Shown here in pieces: positions 61,636-64,000 of a stretch of DNA of 64,000 nt. The notes below the pieces were generated by a model. The model was given only the letters and a program-made list of their open reading frames with translations. It was not told the origin of the DNA and ran no database searches. The first letter of the stretch is position 1. Every line of letters starts with the position of its first letter. The translations under genes were made by a program, and so were the position numbers. This stretch comes from Winogradskyella endarachnes (GTDB lineage Bacteria > Bacteroidota > Bacteroidia > Flavobacteriales > Flavobacteriaceae): contig NZ_WOWS01000009.1 in the NCBI RefSeq assembly GCF_009741275.1, positions 1 to 64,000 on the forward strand, read 5' to 3'.

Positions 61636-64000
61636 ATGAAATCAAGACTATATATCTTAATTTTTATATGCTTTTTTTTCTATTCAAATTTTGTTATTGC
61701 TCAATTAAGTTGCACAAATACTTGGGAACAATTAGAATTTGATGATTACGAAGATGGTGATTTTGATCCTGCAATAGTTACATCTAACTCTTATTCTAGT
61801 GGTTATCCTAATAGTCACGGTGCCTACAATAGTAATTTCGGTGTCTATTTAAATATTATTAATGGTGTACCGCCAGGCAGCCTTTTATACGATAGGGAGT
61901 TTGTTGTTTGCCAAGATACTCCACTTAGAGTGTCAATGTGGATGTCTACAAGGTATGGAGGTGCACAATGTAATATGACCTATAATATAGTAGATGAGAA
62001 TTCTAATATAATTTCAACATGGACTGGAGATATACCTTATGCAAATCAATCGGGTTGGACGTATTGGACGTCTGACCTTTTTATTACTACAGGCTCTACA
62101 GTGAGGTTTCAAATATTTAATAATGTAACAGGAGGTGGAGGTAATGATTTTGCTTTTGATGATTTATTATTAGAGGCTTGTGCAACAGATTCTTCTCTTA
62201 CTTTAACGCCATCTTGTGATAGCGCTACAGCGAGTATATCGGGTGATGAGGGAGGTACTTTTAGTTTTAATCCTGTTCCTACAGACGGTGCCACAATAGA
62301 TGCAATTACTGGAGAAATTACCAATGGAACACCGTCGGCTACATATACTGTTGAATATTATTTATGTCCTTCTTTAACAACTGAGAGTGTTACCTTATTA
62401 GATAGTGATGACCCAACTTTTATAGTTTTAGAAAATTGTGAAGGAGGTACTGTAACTATTATGGGAGATACAGGAGGTGTTTTTGCTTTTAATCCAATAC
62501 CAACGGATGCCGCTAATATAGACGCCACAACAGGAGAGGTAACAAATGGAACTCCAGGAGCTACTTATACCATACAATACACTACAAGTGGTACATGTCC
62601 ACAATCTAGTTTTCAAAATGTAACCGTTTTTCCTGAGGAGGATGCCACTTTTACATTAACACCTAGTTGTAATGGCGCAACAGCAACACCTACAGTAGCA
62701 GGTGGAACATTTTCATTTAGTCCAACACCTACAGATGGAGCATTAATTGATAGTTCTACCGGAACTGTAAGTAATGCATTACCTAATAGTACTTATACTA
62801 TACAATACACTACAAATGGCGCATGTCCAGAGACTGTTACTCAAGATTTTACCACTTTGCCAGAGGATAATTCCTCTTTTACTATAGCACCTACTTGTGA
62901 TGGAGGGATAGCTACATTAACAGGTTTGGCTGGCGGAACTTTTGGGTTTAGTTCGGTGCCTACTGACGGTGCCGTTATAGATGTAAATACAGGGCTAGTA
63001 ACTGATGGTGTACCAGGTGAAACATATACGGTTGAGTATTTAACAAATGGAGATTGCCCTACCACAACAGTTATAAGTTTTACAGCAAACCCTTTACCAA
63101 ACATTGTAGATCCAACGGCACTAGAAGTCTGTGATGATGGTACACCAGATGGTTTAACAGAGATGGATCTAAGTATAAAAAATTCTGAAATTACAGGAGG
63201 TAACCCAGAATATGCTGTAAGTTACTATTTTGATTATGCCGATGCAGAGTCTGGTACTGATGCTTTACCTATTCTCTATACTAATACTAGTAATGGTCAA
63301 ATTATACACGTACGTGTAGAAAACATAAATACTGGTTGTGTTAGTTATACAACTTTAGAGCTTATTGTTCAACAAGCACCTGTGGCTAATCAACCATCTG
63401 CATTAGAGTATTGTGATCCAGATAGTGATGGTTTTGGAGAGTTCGATTTAACTAGCAGAGACGATGAGATTACAGGAGGCGATTCAACATTAACAGTAAG
63501 TTATCATGAGACCATGTCTGATGCAGATAATAATGTTAATCCTATAGCTAGTCCATATTATAATATTGTTCAAGATAATCAAACGATATACGTTCGTGTA
63601 GAGAGTGCTACAATTGCAACAGATTGTGATACAATTGTAAGTTTAGAATTAATAGTAAATCCTACACCGCAATTAGGAGATATGCCTGTTGAACCATTAG
63701 AGGTATGTGATGATATTTCTGCAGACGGTTTTGCTCAATTCGATTTAACAAGTAAAATACCAGAAATTCTTCAGAATCTAACAGATTCTAGTTTGTATAC
63801 TGTATCTTTTTATTTAGATGAAACTAACGCAGAAGATGCTACAAATGCAATTACCAATACAACCAATTATACTAATAGTACAGCTTTTAATCAAGAGTTA
63901 TGGGTGAGAGTAGAGGACAATAATTCAGGTTGTTATAAGATAACCACTTTAGATTTGGTTGTTAACCCTATTCCTGTATTAGAACAGTCTAGCCCTTTGG
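61636..64000 (+). CDS. Large repeat-rich surface protein (3' end beyond the window)
   Basis: I read this open frame directly from the sequence; it starts 111 nt after the lectin-domain gene and stays open to the window end (788 codons). A signal peptide (ending FYSNFVIAQ, about residue 23) precedes a jelly-roll domain (about 24-185, with FAFDDLLLEAC). Four tandem 74-77-residue repeats follow (about 186-490; each like TLTPSCDSATAS ... GGTFSFNPVPTDGATIDA ... TYTVEY). Then come Ig-like repeats with VCDD/FDLTS motifs (LEVCDDGTPDGLTEMDLS, EYCDPDSDGFGEFDLTS), as in the 1810-residue protein. A type B sorting domain is expected downstream but not seen. Confidence 0.85.
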   Translation, partial: MKSRLYILIFICFFFYSNFVIAQLSCTNTWEQLEFDDYEDGDFDPAIVTSNSYSSGYPNSHGAYNSNFGVYLNIINGVPPGSLLYDREFVVCQDTPLRVSMWMSTRYGGAQCNMTYNIVDENSNIISTWTGDIPYANQSGWTYWTSDLFITTGSTVRFQIFNNVTGGGGNDFAFDDLLLEACATDSSLTLTPSCDSATASISGDEGGTFSFNPVPTDGATIDAITGEITNGTPSATYTVEYYLCPSLTTESVTLLDSDDPTFIVLENCEGGTVTIMGDTGGVFAFNPIPTDAANIDATTGEVTNGTPGATYTIQYTTSGTCPQSSFQNVTVFPEEDATFTLTPSCNGATATPTVAGGTFSFSPTPTDGALIDSSTGTVSNALPNSTYTIQYTTNGACPETVTQDFTTLPEDNSSFTIAPTCDGGIATLTGLAGGTFGFSSVPTDGAVIDVNTGLVTDGVPGETYTVEYLTNGDCPTTTVISFTANPLPNIVDPTALEVCDDGTPDGLTEMDLSIKNSEITGGNPEYAVSYYFDYADAESGTDALPILYTNTSNGQIIHVRVENINTGCVSYTTLELIVQQAPVANQPSALEYCDPDSDGFGEFDLTSRDDEITGGDSTLTVSYHETMSDADNNVNPIASPYYNIVQDNQTIYVRVESATIATDCDTIVSLELIVNPTPQLGDMPVEPLEVCDDISADGFAQFDLTSKIPEILQNLTDSSLYTVSFYLDETNAEDATNAITNTTNYTNSTAFNQELWVRVEDNNSGCYKITTLDLVVNPIPVLEQSSPL
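62191..63105 (+). repeat. Four tandem ~76-codon repeats in the partial surface protein
   Basis: The conserved cysteine codon of each unit is at 62215, 62437, 62668 and 62896, giving in-frame steps of 74, 77 and 76 codons. Each unit contains a GGTFSF/GGVFAF turn, PTDGA-type and TYTVEY/TYTIQY segments. Boundaries are approximate. Confidence 0.88.

Noticed and set aside
62109..63104. Minus-strand open frames of 62-87 codons
   Set aside because: They are antisense reflections of the tandem repeats in the plus-strand surface protein and resemble one another only for that reason.

Overview
The window is chromosomal DNA from a low-GC, probably marine member of the Flavobacteriaceae (Bacteroidota). 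The evidence is type IX secretion cargo with type B C-terminal sorting domains, a PorP/SprF partner, two TonB-dependent receptors with carboxypeptidase-regulatory-like N-termini, lipoproteins with ..SC lipoboxes, and many promoters with the Bacteroidota -7 element TAnnTTTG. No rRNA, tRNA, CRISPR array, phage or transposase gene was seen. Gene density is high; the only long gene-free stretch is 59104-59751.

Layout. 1-5930: a PorP/SprF gene cut by the window edge and the 1810-residue surface protein encoded just upstream of it (minus strand). 6156-9371: a cytoplasmic endonuclease/exonuclease/phosphatase-fold protein, HflX, and a DUF3078 outer-membrane protein. 9508-22392: the SUF iron-sulfur assembly region on the minus strand (sufA, a four-helix-bundle gene, sufB, a small lipoprotein, sufC, sufD, then sufS, a META lipoprotein, sufE, sufT, an ABC exporter and DUF2480). 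It is split by a plus-strand PadR / PadR-associated membrane protein / serine hydrolase cassette (14936-17532). 22526-25476: thiL among three small paralogous C-x4-H / CxxC proteins, and an alpha/beta hydrolase. 25570-31216: a serine hydrolase, BrnQ, aspartate kinase and PepP. 31405-39706: a large BNR-repeat exoprotein, the sdhCAB operon and a membrane-anchored MutS-like ATPase. 39709-46174: a GldM-C-like lipoprotein, then a TPR-LuxR regulator / TonB receptor / beta-propeller phytase locus. 46317-51056: rpmA-rplU with an extended L21, and two M16 peptidases. 51107-52941: a DMT transporter, an HMA-domain lipoprotein and a small membrane protein. 53065-58589: a TonB receptor / DUF5689 lipoprotein pair divergent from a secreted nuclease-fold protein. 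58666-64000: a small membrane protein and two more large surface proteins, a lectin-domain type B T9SS cargo and a repeat-rich protein that runs off the end.

Working together. The SUF genes form one Fe-S assembly system. Two loci look like organophosphate or nucleic-acid scavenging units: TonB receptor + phytase + a membrane-tethered TPR-LuxR regulator, and TonB receptor + DUF5689 + secreted nuclease fold. The two ends of the window carry type B T9SS adhesins whose sorting domains are 62/83 identical.

The most unusual signals are four genes whose -7 box ends 4-5 nt before the ATG (apparent leaderless transcription), a PadR operator-like dyad laid over such a box, a stand-alone GldM-C-like lipoprotein, the family of three small Zn-ribbon-like proteins, and REP-like hairpins with compensatory base changes. 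Functions are assigned from remembered family motifs; no database search was possible.
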